In this document: positions 26,492 to 35,959 of the stretch, piece by piece
Layout: each line of letters opens with the position of its first letter
How positions within the stretch are numbered: the stretch's first letter is position 1
Source of the DNA: Leptolinea sp. UBA5203
GTDB lineage: Bacteria > Chloroflexota > Anaerolineae > Anaerolineales > Anaerolineaceae
Assembly: GCA_002412765.1 (NCBI GenBank)
Contig: DHVR01000034.1
Span: forward strand, 11,650-75,649
Length of the DNA: 64,000 nucleotides
Reading direction: 5' to 3'
Notes under the pieces: generated by a model
What the model was told of the DNA's origin: nothing
Databases searched by the model: none
What the model saw: only the letters and a program-made list of their open reading frames with translations
Position numbers and translations under genes: made by a program

Positions 26492-27484
26492 TTACTTCGT
26501 TCTAGCAAGCAGCTCTTTCTTAATAGCATCCGATAAAAAAGCCTGCTGCAGTGCATTTCGTTGAGCTTGTTCTAATTGCTCGGCTGTTAAACCCACCAGG
26601 GATTCAGCAAACTTATATTCATCCAGAATTGTCACCGCACTAATTCCTGGATCATCGGTATTAATGGTCGCTTGAATATTTTCTTCCAAAAATTGTTTTA
26701 AAGGGTGGCTGGCATAGTCCTCCACAATGCTGGTCTGCACATTGGAGGTTAAGTTACATTCAATTCCAATCGCATGTTTTTGTAAATAGTCCATCAGAAC
26801 TCTGTCCTGAATAGCCGAAATTCCATGACCAATGCGCTGCGCACCCAACCCATGGATGGCTTGCCAAATACTCTCAGGACCGCAAGATTCACCGGCGTGT
26901 ATGGTAACATTCCAACCCAAATCCCGCGCCATTTTAAAATGATCCACAAAAAGATCACCGGGGAAATTGATTTCATCCCCAGCCAGATCCAGTGCCACAA
27001 GATCATCCCGGCGAGTTTTTAAGGCCTGCAATTCCTTCCAGGCAGTTTCCGGACCATACGTGCGGCTGAGAATGCCTATCAACCCCACAGGCAGCCTAAA
27101 CTCACGGCTGGCATCCTGAACTCCATGGACAACCGCCTCAACCACAGCGGACGCATTCAGTTGATGAGCTTCCGCCATAAACCAGGGACTGAAACGCAGT
27201 TCAGCATAATCAATCTCTTCTTGCTTTAAATCTTCAACACATTCATAAGCAATCCGATAACAACAATTCTCATCCGCCAGGATGGCAGTCATATAGCGAA
27301 ATTTTTCAATAAAAGCCATTACTCCGGGTTGGTTTTCCATAATCTGAACGTAGGGACGGAGTTCATCTAAAGTATAGGCAGGCAACGTAATGCCATACTT
27401 TTGTGCTAATTCAATTATCGTATTTAACCGTACACTGCCATCTAAATGACGATGCAAATCGATCAAAGGGGTATTGTTCAGCAT
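26492..27484 (-). CDS. add: Adenosine deaminase
   Basis: 330 aa from ATG 27484 (GGAG at 6 nt). Converts adenosine or deoxyadenosine to inosine and ammonia in purine salvage; cytoplasmic Zn enzyme of the amidohydrolase superfamily. Signatures: the metal-binding HxH in IDLHRHLDGSVR near the N-terminus, VTIHAGE (metal His, catalytic Glu), RIGHG, ECNLTSNVQ, and INTDDPGIS with the metal Asp. Length is normal for the family. It stands alone at the left edge of the core region, just right of the probable island boundary. Closely related aminodeoxyfutalosine or adenine deaminases share these motifs, so exact substrate is likely but not certain. Confidence 0.9.
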   Translation of the reverse strand: MLNNTPLIDLHRHLDGSVRLNTIIELAQKYGITLPAYTLDELRPYVQIMENQPGVMAFIEKFRYMTAILADENCCYRIAYECVEDLKQEEIDYAELRFSPWFMAEAHQLNASAVVEAVVHGVQDASREFRLPVGLIGILSRTYGPETAWKELQALKTRRDDLVALDLAGDEINFPGDLFVDHFKMARDLGWNVTIHAGESCGPESIWQAIHGLGAQRIGHGISAIQDRVLMDYLQKHAIGIECNLTSNVQTSIVEDYASHPLKQFLEENIQATINTDDPGISAVTILDEYKFAESLVGLTAEQLEQAQRNALQQAFLSDAIKKELLARTK

Positions 27485-27642
27485 GAAGCTCTCCAGTTGA
27501 ATTACCTCTTGTCCGGGTTTGCTTGACAAGGGTAGGTTTTTTTTTATACAATGATGTAGAGGGGATTACACTAAATCGTATTATAGCTATTTTACATCAA
27601 GCAAAAATTTAATAGTATCTTATTGCTACAAGGTGCCGACAA

Positions 27643-30507
27643 ATGAAGCTTAGAACCAGATTGAGATCAGTGATTTCACTGATGTTTTTTGTTCTTCTCG
27701 GGCTCCTTCTCAAATTCATCCTTACCAGGTTGAACCTATCCATCTGGCACATATTATGGTTGGTTGTTCCCTTATTGCTCCTAATTCAATTAACTCAGTG
27801 GTGGGCAGGAGTAATGGGAACCATTGCCTTTATGCTGATCTGTATTGGTATGCTCCTCCACCTCGCTTCATTTTCATTAATTCAGGCACCTTACCCACAC
27901 ATAATAAGCTTTCTGATCATTTCCATTCTTCCCATCCTGCATTTGAGTTACCAATTTCAAAGGACTATCCGCCACCTTGACGCGGAAAAATCATTAATCA
28001 ATCTTTTTTTATCTATTCTTTCAGAGAGTCATCCGACATTTGAAATCATAAAATTTCCAGATGCGAAAACCGCCTACGTCTCGACAGATTGCGAATTAAT
28101 CACCGGGTATTCTCCCGGTGAATTTTTTCAAAATCCAAATTTGTTTGAAAGCCTATTACACCCGGATGATCTTCCGGCCTATCAAACAGTAATTTCCGCC
28201 ATGGGAAAATCAAACTTGGTGGAATTTTTCGGCCGGATTTCTCATAAAGATGGATCAGTTCATTGGATTCAAGGAATTGGTTTCAGGATTTTTGATGAAA
28301 CAAATCATACTTTGATGGACCATCTACTCCATCTGGATATCACCCATCAACATAACCTACAAACTACCACAAAACAAACCGTCCAATTATTGGCTCAACT
28401 TAATCAGCACATCAAAGATATGATTTGGATCGAAGAATACAATCCGGATCATATTGTCTTCATGAATCAACCCTTCAAAAAGTTTTTCCATTATTCATCA
28501 AAAAAAATGAAACAAAACACCTATGCCTATCTTGAATTGATCCATCCCGAAGACATGCGTGAGGCGCTCAATAAGGTGCAAGCCTTAAAAGTTGACCATC
28601 AGCCCATTGAACTTGAGTATCGCGTCATTCAAAAAGATGGCCAACGCCGCTGGGTTTCAGCACGTATTATTCCATTGCTGGATGAACGTGGCCGTCATAT
28701 CCGGAATATTGGTTTTGCAACAGATTGCACAGCTCAAAAAAAGATGGAGATCGAACTTCAATTCGCCAATGAAACTCTAACCCAATTAGCCACCAATATT
28801 CGCGAATTGTTTTGGATACGGGATCGGTATAGCAAAGAATTTATTTATGTTAACCCTTTATTTGAACAATACTACGCGCAATCTGCTGCAGCCTTTCAAA
28901 ATAATCTCTCTCTCTACTACGATCAGATCTATCAGGATGATCGAATTTGGGTGCAAAAAGCAGAGGAAAACCTCTTCCGCTATGGAAAAAAATTTATCGG
29001 TGAATATCGATTGCAGCTTGCAGATAAACAAATCCATTGGGTCCGTACGCAAGCCTATCCTGTTACCAATTCAGATGGCGTCTTTTATCGCGTGGTTGGG
29101 ATCACTGAAGACATTACAGAATGGAAGAAAAATGAGAATGAAATCAAAGAGTTTGCTCATCAACAAACCATCCTTGGTAATTTACAGAAATCTGCTCTCA
29201 AATACAATGATATTCAGCAGTTCATTTTGGAATCTTTTTTAGCCATCAATCAAATCTTCAAAGTTCAAGTTTGTACTCTACTGGAATATGATCGCCGTAA
29301 TTCCATTTTTATACTTCAAGCTAGCATAGGTCTTCCCAGTGATAGTTTTCCTATCGAACCATTTCGCTCCGAAAATGATTCTTTACCAGGATACTCCCTC
29401 ATAAACCCTGATCCTGTCATTTCATCCAACCTGCACCAGGAACAGCGCTTCAAATTACCGGAATTCTTAGATGGCTTGCTAATCAACAGTTGTATCAGCT
29501 TAACCGTGCCAGGGACGGATCGAACCTATGGGGTTTTGACTTTCTATTGTGAACAAGAACACACCTTTCTGTCTTCACACATCCACATTATCCGGGCCAT
29601 TGCCTCCCTGATTTCTGAATTAAATCTGCGATATCAGACTGAAAAAGCCTTGATCGCCAGTGAAACCCAGTACCGGGAATTAATTGAGGTTCAGAATGCT
29701 GGAATCCTTATTCTAAACCCACTGGGATTCATCCAATATGTCAACCCAGCCGCCGAAGTCCTCTTTGCCACACCCAAGGATTTTTTGATCGGATACGCCA
29801 TTGATACCCTGCTGGATGAAGAAAATTTGCGCATCTACCGGGCTCAGCATAAAAAAATTCTTCAAGGTGGAGAAGTAACGTTTGAAATTATTCTCAACAA
29901 AACCCCGGACTTTCCTAAGGATGTCATGATTACCGCTATTGCAAGGGTCAATGAAAAAAAAGAAGTATCAAAAATAATCAATATCATGCGGGATATTACA
30001 CAACAAAAGGAACAGGAAGAGGAATTGGTGCATCTGACCATGCATGATTCATTGACTGACATCTACAATCGCTCTTTCTATGAAAATGAAATTTTCCGCC
30101 TTGAAAACACCGACTTTTTCCCAATAAGCATCATCATCGGTGATGTGGATAATCTTAAGGGCACCAATGATGAGTTTGGACATGCCATGGGAGACCGCCT
30201 ACTGGCACAGGTCAGTGCCATTATTAAAAGCGCCTTCCGACCGGCAGATGTTGTCGCACGCATTGGCGGGGATGAATTCGCCATGCTAATGACGAACACC
30301 AATCATCAAACGGCAAAGAAAATGATTGAAAGAATTCAGAGCAAAATTGATCAAGCAAATCAGGAATCGGATTTCCCGTTTAAAATCAGCCTCTCTCTGG
30401 GCGTTGCAACCAGCACCCGGCGTGATACCTTAAGAACCGCCATACAAAAAGCTGATTTACGCATGTATTCAGAAAAAAAGACGAAAAAGAGACATTTACA
30501 ACTCTAA
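27643..30507 (+). CDS. Membrane-bound multi-PAS/GAF diguanylate cyclase
   Basis: 954 aa. Four hydrophobic helices fill residues 10-105. Then three PAS/PAC units (about 120-500, each ending in a 'DIT' type motif such as VVGITEDITEWKK), a GAF domain (about 505-660, VQVCTLLEYDRRN and ISLTVPGTDRTYG), a further PAS (about 665-790) and a C-terminal GGDEF domain. Catalytic motif RIGGDEF is intact and an RxxD I-site (RPAD) lies five residues before it. No EAL domain. It should produce c-di-GMP in response to several signals, with product inhibition. It is a possible source for the two riboswitches in the left half. Confidence 0.9.
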   Translation: MKLRTRLRSVISLMFFVLLGLLLKFILTRLNLSIWHILWLVVPLLLLIQLTQWWAGVMGTIAFMLICIGMLLHLASFSLIQAPYPHIISFLIISILPILHLSYQFQRTIRHLDAEKSLINLFLSILSESHPTFEIIKFPDAKTAYVSTDCELITGYSPGEFFQNPNLFESLLHPDDLPAYQTVISAMGKSNLVEFFGRISHKDGSVHWIQGIGFRIFDETNHTLMDHLLHLDITHQHNLQTTTKQTVQLLAQLNQHIKDMIWIEEYNPDHIVFMNQPFKKFFHYSSKKMKQNTYAYLELIHPEDMREALNKVQALKVDHQPIELEYRVIQKDGQRRWVSARIIPLLDERGRHIRNIGFATDCTAQKKMEIELQFANETLTQLATNIRELFWIRDRYSKEFIYVNPLFEQYYAQSAAAFQNNLSLYYDQIYQDDRIWVQKAEENLFRYGKKFIGEYRLQLADKQIHWVRTQAYPVTNSDGVFYRVVGITEDITEWKKNENEIKEFAHQQTILGNLQKSALKYNDIQQFILESFLAINQIFKVQVCTLLEYDRRNSIFILQASIGLPSDSFPIEPFRSENDSLPGYSLINPDPVISSNLHQEQRFKLPEFLDGLLINSCISLTVPGTDRTYGVLTFYCEQEHTFLSSHIHIIRAIASLISELNLRYQTEKALIASETQYRELIEVQNAGILILNPLGFIQYVNPAAEVLFATPKDFLIGYAIDTLLDEENLRIYRAQHKKILQGGEVTFEIILNKTPDFPKDVMITAIARVNEKKEVSKIINIMRDITQQKEQEEELVHLTMHDSLTDIYNRSFYENEIFRLENTDFFPISIIIGDVDNLKGTNDEFGHAMGDRLLAQVSAIIKSAFRPADVVARIGGDEFAMLMTNTNHQTAKKMIERIQSKIDQANQESDFPFKISLSLGVATSTRRDTLRTAIQKADLRMYSEKKTKKRHLQL

Positions 30508-30533
30508 GATGATGCGAGTAAACAATCGAAACA

Positions 30534-31826
30534 CTACCAGCCTATGGTAATGGACACTAATCCGTACAAGATACTGGCAATTAAACTGGTCACCAGCATG
30601 ATGGGTAATCCATTTTTTATCCAAATACCTGGAGTGATTGGGGTGCGTGTTCTTTCCGAAAGAGAGGATACAACGATATTCGCTGTGGATCCGATAATCG
30701 TCCCATTTCCTCCAAAACCAGCTCCAAAAGCTAGTGCCCACCACAAATGGGAGACGTTCACCCCATTCGCTTCCAATCCTTGGATAACTGGAATTAAAGC
30801 GATAGTTATCGGAATATTATCAACCACTGCTGAGAGGCAAGCAACCACCCAGAGCAAAATGATTCCCTGCCAAACTGGGGGAAGTAAAACCCCTTTGGCA
30901 ACCACATTCGAGACTAATTGTAAAACACCAGCTGATTCCATTCCCCCTACAATAATAAACAGGGCTCCGAAAAAAATCAGGATATCCCACTCCACATGAT
31001 GCAATACATCTCGAATATTCGGTTGAATCCAAACCAGACCTATGCCAGCTGCAGTCATGGCTATAAATGCTGGAGAAACATGCAGCATTTCTTCCAATAG
31101 AAAAAGAACAACCGTCAGTGCAATCACAATAACACCCTTTATTGCTGTCTTTTTATCTTTTAATGCCTCAGAGGGATTTAGGTTGAACAATGTTTCTGAA
31201 TTATCCTGTTGACCACTTGGAAAATAAGGTAAGAAAATACGCCATAGCATAAACAAAGCCACAATCCAAACAACGATTACAATGGGCAATGAATGGATCA
31301 GGTAATCATTGAAAGTAAATCCGGCTGCTGAGGCAATGAGAATATTTGGAGGATCCCCAACCAAGGTTGCGACGCCGCCCGTATTGGAGAGAATGGCTTC
31401 CGCCATCAGGAAAGGCAATGCACTGAATCCTAGGATTTCGCAAATCAAGATGGTAACGGGAGCTAATAATATTACAGTCGTAACATTATCCAGGAACATG
31501 GAAAGTAAAGTGGTTCCTATTCCCAATAAGATCATCAATCGCACCGGGCGGCCTTTGGAAAGTTTTCCAATTACGATGGCAATGTATTGAAAAAAACCAG
31601 TGGGCTGTATCAATGCCACCAAAATCATCATTCCTAACAATAAACCCAATGTATCCACATCAATCGATTGAAGAGCTTTCTCTTCTGAGTAAAAACCAAA
31701 TAACATTCCAAACACCACCATTACCGATGCCCCAAGAAGCGAAATAATGGTTCGGTGAACTTTTTCAGAAAAAATTAGGCCTAATGTACCAAAAAATATG
31801 ACTGTTGATACAAGGATTGCTATCAT
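30534..31826 (-). CDS. ArsB/NhaD-type ion permease
   Basis: 430 aa, about 11 transmembrane helices. Two inverted halves with the family's helix-hairpin signatures: FLDNVTTVILLAPVTILI and SNTGGVATLVGDPPN in the first half, SAVVDNIPITIALIPVI and GGNGTIIGSTANIVVSSL in the second. These D-N-[VI]-[TP] and 'G(D/S)PPN'/'GSTANI' motifs define the ion-transporter superfamily that includes ArsB arsenite and NhaD sodium/proton carriers. The transported ion cannot be read from sequence; no arsR or arsC is nearby. The stop is 34 bp before the next minus-strand feature and the gene follows a CBS protein gene on the same strand, so the CBS protein could regulate it. Confidence 0.8.
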   Translation of the reverse strand: MIAILVSTVIFFGTLGLIFSEKVHRTIISLLGASVMVVFGMLFGFYSEEKALQSIDVDTLGLLLGMMILVALIQPTGFFQYIAIVIGKLSKGRPVRLMILLGIGTTLLSMFLDNVTTVILLAPVTILICEILGFSALPFLMAEAILSNTGGVATLVGDPPNILIASAAGFTFNDYLIHSLPIVIVVWIVALFMLWRIFLPYFPSGQQDNSETLFNLNPSEALKDKKTAIKGVIVIALTVVLFLLEEMLHVSPAFIAMTAAGIGLVWIQPNIRDVLHHVEWDILIFFGALFIIVGGMESAGVLQLVSNVVAKGVLLPPVWQGIILLWVVACLSAVVDNIPITIALIPVIQGLEANGVNVSHLWWALAFGAGFGGNGTIIGSTANIVVSSLSERTRTPITPGIWIKNGLPIMLVTSLIASILYGLVSITIGW

Positions 31827-31860
31827 CGATAATTTGATCCCATTGTTATTATATGAGTAA

Positions 31861-32313
31861 TCACTTCTTCCAAGAGGACATTAAGGCACATCCTACATCC
31901 ACATGGGAGACCAGTCCAATCAAGGAACCTTCCTCAGTAATTACCGGCAAATCTTTTAACGCATGCTGATTTAAGACTGCAGCGGCATGTAATAAACCGG
32001 AATTGACCTTTACTGATTTCGGTTTTTCCATAATTTCTAGGACTTTCCTTGATAAATCATCTGTGCTGGGCATCCGCTGTTCAAAGAATCCAAAATCACT
32101 GAGGAAATCAAAATTTTCCACCATGGAGACAAAATCGGGCATAACCAGAGAAAGTAATCGCTTCAAATCAACCACGCCAATCAATTTTTGCTCTTCGTCA
32201 ATGACTGGTAATGTACCGATATGATGGTTTATCATGAGTTGAACCGCATCCTGGACGCTGGCGTTCGCCGAAATTGAGATTACAGTTGTTTTCATGTAAT
32301 TGGCGACTTTCAT
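31861..32313 (-). CDS. CBS-domain pair protein
   Basis: 150 aa from ATG 32313 (GGAGG at 7 nt); a longer frame reaches 32349 but starts in the ribosome site. Two CBS motifs: residues about 5-60 (TTVISISANASVQDAVQLM, IGTLPVIDEEQKLIGVVDL) and about 90-145 (PKSVKVNSGLLHAAAVLNQ, LKDLPVITEEGSLIGLVSH). Such proteins bind adenine nucleotides and regulate a partner. It is 34 bp upstream of the permease gene on the same strand, which makes that transporter the likeliest target. Both domains appear complete. Confidence 0.85.
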   Translation of the reverse strand: MKVANYMKTTVISISANASVQDAVQLMINHHIGTLPVIDEEQKLIGVVDLKRLLSLVMPDFVSMVENFDFLSDFGFFEQRMPSTDDLSRKVLEIMEKPKSVKVNSGLLHAAAVLNQHALKDLPVITEEGSLIGLVSHVDVGCALMSSWKK

Positions 32314-32469
32314 TAAAATCCTCCAGATTAAATACTTTCCTTTCCACAAATTATTATACTCTTACGCATCACAAATATTTTCAACATATTAGTTGCGAAA
32401 ACCAATGCGTGGTGCTACCATTTTCTATTATGTATTTTCGTGCAATAAATTGCGGAGGTATTGAAAACC

Positions 32470-33267
32470 ATGAAAATTTTTATAATCGACGCATTTACCT
32501 GCAAATCGTTCAGCGGAAATCCAGCGGCAGTCTGTCCTCTGGAAAAGATGCTCCCGGATGAGAAATTGCAGGCCATTGCCCGCGAGATGAATCTTTCGGA
32601 AACAGCTTTCTTTGTCCCCCAGGATGTTGGATTTCATTTGCGTTGGTTTACTCCCCTCAAGGAAGTCGATTTATGCGGCCATGCCACGCTGGCAACCGCT
32701 CATATTCTATGGCAGGAAAAATTATTAGCTGATGATCAAGCCGCTATTTTCTCAACCCTTTCAGGGACTTTGTCAGCCAAAAAACAACAGGATTGGATAG
32801 AATTACAATTCCCCCGTGGAGAAATTCAAGAACTACCTTCCCCAAATGCAGACATTCTGCAGGCGTTGGGTATCAACGATTTGATATACATGGGGTCCTA
32901 TCGCCCTAACCGGTACTTAATTGAAGTACCGCAGGCCGATCTTGTAAGAACCTTGAATCCAAATTTCAGCAGGTTGCTGGAACTGGGAGCAGACCGTATC
33001 ATGGTAACTGCCAAAGGCGACCAGGCGCCCTATGATTTTGTTTCCCGCTATTTTGCCCCTGGCGCAGGCATCAATGAGGACCCGGTGACCGGCTCCGCCC
33101 ATTGTTACCTCACGCCTTATTGGAGTAAGAAAATCGGCAAAGACAGTCTGATCGCTTACCAGGCCTCCATGAGAGGAGGAGAATTGCGGTTAAAATTAAC
33201 AAACGAGAACGTGCTCATTCGGGGGCAGGCGGTCACCATTTTCAAAGGTGAACTCCTGTACAGTTGA
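32470..33267 (+). CDS. PhzF-family isomerase/epimerase
   Basis: 265 aa from ATG 32470 (MKIFIIDAF); a TTG at 32461 is too close to GGAGG. Family hallmarks: IDAFTCKSFSGNPAAVCPL at the N-terminus, the catalytic Glu in MNLSETAFFV, RWFTPLKEVDLCGHATLA, and FAPGAGINEDPVTGSAHC with the GDPVTGSAH-type loop. Homologues are diaminopimelate-epimerase-fold enzymes; except for phenazine producers their substrate is usually unknown. No phenazine genes are nearby, so PhzF function in phenazine synthesis is unlikely. A good terminator follows. Confidence 0.85.
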   Translation: MKIFIIDAFTCKSFSGNPAAVCPLEKMLPDEKLQAIAREMNLSETAFFVPQDVGFHLRWFTPLKEVDLCGHATLATAHILWQEKLLADDQAAIFSTLSGTLSAKKQQDWIELQFPRGEIQELPSPNADILQALGINDLIYMGSYRPNRYLIEVPQADLVRTLNPNFSRLLELGADRIMVTAKGDQAPYDFVSRYFAPGAGINEDPVTGSAHCYLTPYWSKKIGKDSLIAYQASMRGGELRLKLTNENVLIRGQAVTIFKGELLYS

Positions 33268-33288
33268 TTGAGATGTCCAGAAATGAAA

Positions 33289-33324
33289 ATCGGCCCGAAG
33301 CAGATTCAGGCCGATGTTTTTTTT
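33289..33324 (+). terminator. Rho-independent terminator after PhzF-like gene
   Basis: ATCGGCC / GGCCGAT stem followed by GTTTTTTTT. Located between convergent PhzF-like and rubrerythrin genes. Confidence 0.85.
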
Positions 33325-33331
33325 AGAAAGT

Positions 33332-33829
33332 TTATTTAAAGTGAATATAATCCTTACCAGGCGCACCGCAAACCGGGCACATATCTGGAGCATGTTTAGG
33401 ATGGGTATGTCCGCAGATCGGACAGACATAATAATCAACATCTTCACTGTCGGTTGAAAGCGTACTCAAAGCTTCTTTATATAATTCTTCATGCACCATT
33501 TCAACTTTTTGTGCCCAGCGGAAACTTTTCTTGGCTTTCTTATGATCTTCCGCGATGGCATCCTCAATAAATTCCGGATACATTTTGGTGTGTTCGTAAT
33601 TTTCACCGGCCATGGCGGTTTTTAAATTCTCGGCGGTTTCTTTCACGTCACCCAGAGCCATCATGTGATTGTAGGCATGAATTTCTTCAGCTTTTGCTAC
33701 AGCCCGAAACAATTTGGCAACCTGTCCATATCCTTCTTCCTCTGCTTTGCGGGCAAAAGCCAGATAATGTTGGTTTGCCTGTGATTCACCCGAAATGGCT
33801 GCTTTCAAATCGTCAATTGCTTTGCTCAT
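33332..33829 (-). CDS. rbr: Rubrerythrin
   Basis: 165 aa from ATG 33829 (GGAGG upstream). Ferritin-like diiron four-helix domain (about 1-130): ESQANQHYLAFA, AKAEEIHAYNH, GENYEHTKMYPEF and EDHKKAKKSF supply the Glu/His ligands. A C-terminal rubredoxin-type domain (VCPICGHTH..MCPVCGAPG, two CPxCG knuckles 14 residues apart) binds one Fe. Rubrerythrins reduce hydrogen peroxide in anaerobes using electrons from NADH via a rubredoxin. Stand-alone gene; its presence fits an anaerobic or microaerophilic lifestyle. All ligands look present. Confidence 0.93.
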   Translation of the reverse strand: MSKAIDDLKAAISGESQANQHYLAFARKAEEEGYGQVAKLFRAVAKAEEIHAYNHMMALGDVKETAENLKTAMAGENYEHTKMYPEFIEDAIAEDHKKAKKSFRWAQKVEMVHEELYKEALSTLSTDSEDVDYYVCPICGHTHPKHAPDMCPVCGAPGKDYIHFK

Positions 33830-33990
33830 CTTATCCTCCAATAATTACTGCTTAGGATAGATTATTCACCAGACAGGTTGAATTGTCAACCCAGAGCATG
33901 TGTTATTTTTCACAGACCTTTAAGCATTTTATGCTATAATGACCATCTAGATTCGAGATAAAAATTCACTGTTAGAGATACCCAAAACCT

Positions 33991-34920
33991 ATGCAATTTC
34001 TGATCACCGGCGCTGCCGGCTTCCTTGGTTCGGCACTGGCGAATCGATTAGTCAAAGAAGGACACGATGTCCGCGGACTGGATGACCTTTCTGCTGGCAA
34101 TCCGGACTCTCTTTCCCCTGACGTACATTTTACGCGCGGGGATATTAACGATCGCCCCAAGTTGTGGACCCTGCTGCAGGAAGTGGATTGCGTTTACCAT
34201 CTGGCGGCCCGTGTTTTAGTCCCTGAATCCGTACTTTATCCAAGAGAATACAACCTGGTCAACGTCGGCGGCACCGTCACCTTGATGGAAGCCATGCGCG
34301 ATGTCGGGGTTGGAAGGGTGGTGTTCATCTCATCCGGAGCTATTTATGGCAATCAAGAGACCCAACCGGTTGCTGAAAACTTTATTGCAAAACCCAATTC
34401 TCCTTATTCGGTTTCCAAACTATCCGCGGAATATTACATCAATACCATTGGCAAACTTTGGGGCATTGAAACCGTCTGTTTGCGCGTCTTTAACGCCTAT
34501 GGACCCGGCCAACAGATGCCGCCGGTTCACACCCCCATCATTCCCAACTTCATCAAACAAACCCTTACCGGCGGTACCCTGGTTGTTCAGGGCGACGGCA
34601 ACCAGACCCGGGATTTCGTCTTTTTGGATGACGTCATCCGCGCCATGATCAAAACAGCCACCGCGCCCAATGTCAATCAGCAGATCATCAATGTCGGCAG
34701 TGGCGTGGAGACCAGTATCCGCCGGGTGGCCGAGTTGGTTTCAGAAATCACCGGTAAAAAAGCGGACGTGATCTTCAACCATACCAATGACAGCGGGGTG
34801 AAGCGCATGTGCGCCGATCTTAAAAAATCGCGCGAAATGCTGGGCATATTACCTGTTACTCCCCTGGAAATTGGCCTTCAGTTGACCATGGAAAGAGATC
34901 CGCGCTTTAATTTTAGTTAA
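33991..34920 (+). CDS. NAD-dependent sugar-nucleotide epimerase/dehydratase (extended SDR)
   Basis: 309 aa. Rossmann motif TGAAGFLGSALA at the N-terminus, YHLAA, FISSGAIYG, the catalytic YSVSK (YxxxK) and RVFNAYGPGQ, then GDGNQTRDFVFLDDVI. These are the extended short-chain dehydrogenase signatures of UDP-glucose 4-epimerase-like enzymes that modify sugar nucleotides for cell-envelope polysaccharides. No ribosome site is obvious before ATG. The next gene begins 18 bp after the stop and encodes a DNA glycosylase, so operon context does not reveal the sugar. Exact substrate unknown. Confidence 0.85.
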   Translation: MQFLITGAAGFLGSALANRLVKEGHDVRGLDDLSAGNPDSLSPDVHFTRGDINDRPKLWTLLQEVDCVYHLAARVLVPESVLYPREYNLVNVGGTVTLMEAMRDVGVGRVVFISSGAIYGNQETQPVAENFIAKPNSPYSVSKLSAEYYINTIGKLWGIETVCLRVFNAYGPGQQMPPVHTPIIPNFIKQTLTGGTLVVQGDGNQTRDFVFLDDVIRAMIKTATAPNVNQQIINVGSGVETSIRRVAELVSEITGKKADVIFNHTNDSGVKRMCADLKKSREMLGILPVTPLEIGLQLTMERDPRFNFS

Positions 34921-34938
34921 GTCCCTGGCATAAACCCC

Positions 34939-35559
34939 TTGCTTCCCCCCCTTGATCGCAGCTTCTATCAGAAATCAGCAGTACAGGTTGCACCCACCCT
35001 GCTGGGTAAAACGCTGCAGGTTAATCTGGACGGCAACCCGGTGGCGGGCATCATCATTGAAGCCGAAGCCTATCAAGGCGAAGGCGATCTGGCCTGCCAT
35101 GCCAAATCCGGCAAGACAAATCGCACGCGGGTGATGTACGGCCCCGCCGGACATGCCTATGTTTATTTCACTTATGGCCAGCATTGGATGTTTAATATCG
35201 TCACCGACCAGAAAGAAGAACCAGCCGCCGTGCTGATTCGCGCCATCCGTCCCACCCTGGGTCTGGACCTCATCGCTCAGCGCCGGCATCCGCGGCCTGC
35301 CTCTATTTGGTGTGACGGCCCAGCCAAACTCTGCCAGGCGCTGGGCATCAACGGCAGCCACAACGGTCTGGACTTGTGCCAACCCGATGGCCTGATTCAA
35401 ATCACCGAAGGCATTCAAGTTCCGCAAGCCAATATCCGCCAATGCCCAAGAATTGGCCTCGGCAGCACCCCCGAACCCTGGCTGAGCATACCCTGGCGGT
35501 TTTACTTGCCGACCATTTACCCATTACCCGAATCGCCCAACCAGCCAACCAAATTGTAG
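34939..35559 (+). CDS. DNA-3-methyladenine glycosylase (AAG/Mpg family)
   Basis: 206 aa, TTG start. Removes alkylated and deaminated purines in base-excision repair. Family motifs: LLGKTLQV, IIIEAEAYQGEGDLACHA with the catalytic Glu, RTRVMYGPAGHAYVYFTYG, MFNIVTDQ, AAVLIRAIRP, and DGPAKLCQALGI. The length is normal. It is probably cotranscribed with the upstream epimerase gene (18-bp gap). GC content is high, as in the surrounding core. The C-terminus ends right at a perfect inverted repeat element (35555-35620) whose first bases overlap the last codon and stop, so an element insertion may have replaced the original end. Confidence 0.88.
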   Translation: MLPPLDRSFYQKSAVQVAPTLLGKTLQVNLDGNPVAGIIIEAEAYQGEGDLACHAKSGKTNRTRVMYGPAGHAYVYFTYGQHWMFNIVTDQKEEPAAVLIRAIRPTLGLDLIAQRRHPRPASIWCDGPAKLCQALGINGSHNGLDLCQPDGLIQITEGIQVPQANIRQCPRIGLGSTPEPWLSIPWRFYLPTIYPLPESPNQPTKL

Positions 35560-35620
35560 GGGTTTAGCATCCAACAAAACCCGGATAATCCTGCATAATT
35601 TTGGATGCTAAACCCCTACA
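35555..35620. repeat. Perfect 19-bp inverted repeat (small palindromic element)
   Basis: Arms TGTAGGGGTTTAGCATCCA (35555-35573) and its exact complement (35602-35620) enclose 28 bp. Outer bases TGTAGGGG/CCCCTACA match the ends of the element at 39862-39993, so this is probably a REP/MITE-like family. It abuts the glycosylase stop codon. Confidence 0.75.
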
Positions 35621-35959
35621 GATCCTGATTATCTTAACAATTCTGACAAATTGGTCCAGATGCGGTTTTACCGTGCCCACCAATCAGCCAAGCGCATCTA
35701 GGGGCAGAATCAATCCCACACGCCAATCTAACCCAGGTCTGAAAAATCCCGCCCCCAACGTGTGACAGAAAGCGAATTATATCTTGGAAATGGTATTGGT
35801 TTCTCTACAAGTCAAATATGCATTTAGATCGATGCTCCAAGCGGGTCAGAAAATCGGAGAATAGGTCAGCTTTTTTTCTACTGCCCACTTACCTAAAGGA
35901 AAACTTATCCAACAGCATAAACTCTATCTAGATCGATCTTCTATTCCCCATGTAATTTA
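35621..35959. other. Intergenic region
   Basis: 339 bp between the inverted repeat and the methyltransferase stop. No ORF, RNA gene or convincing terminator seen. Confidence 0.5.

Noticed and set aside
32461..33267. Phenazine biosynthesis
   Set aside because: PhzF-like proteins are widespread; no other phz genes are nearby.
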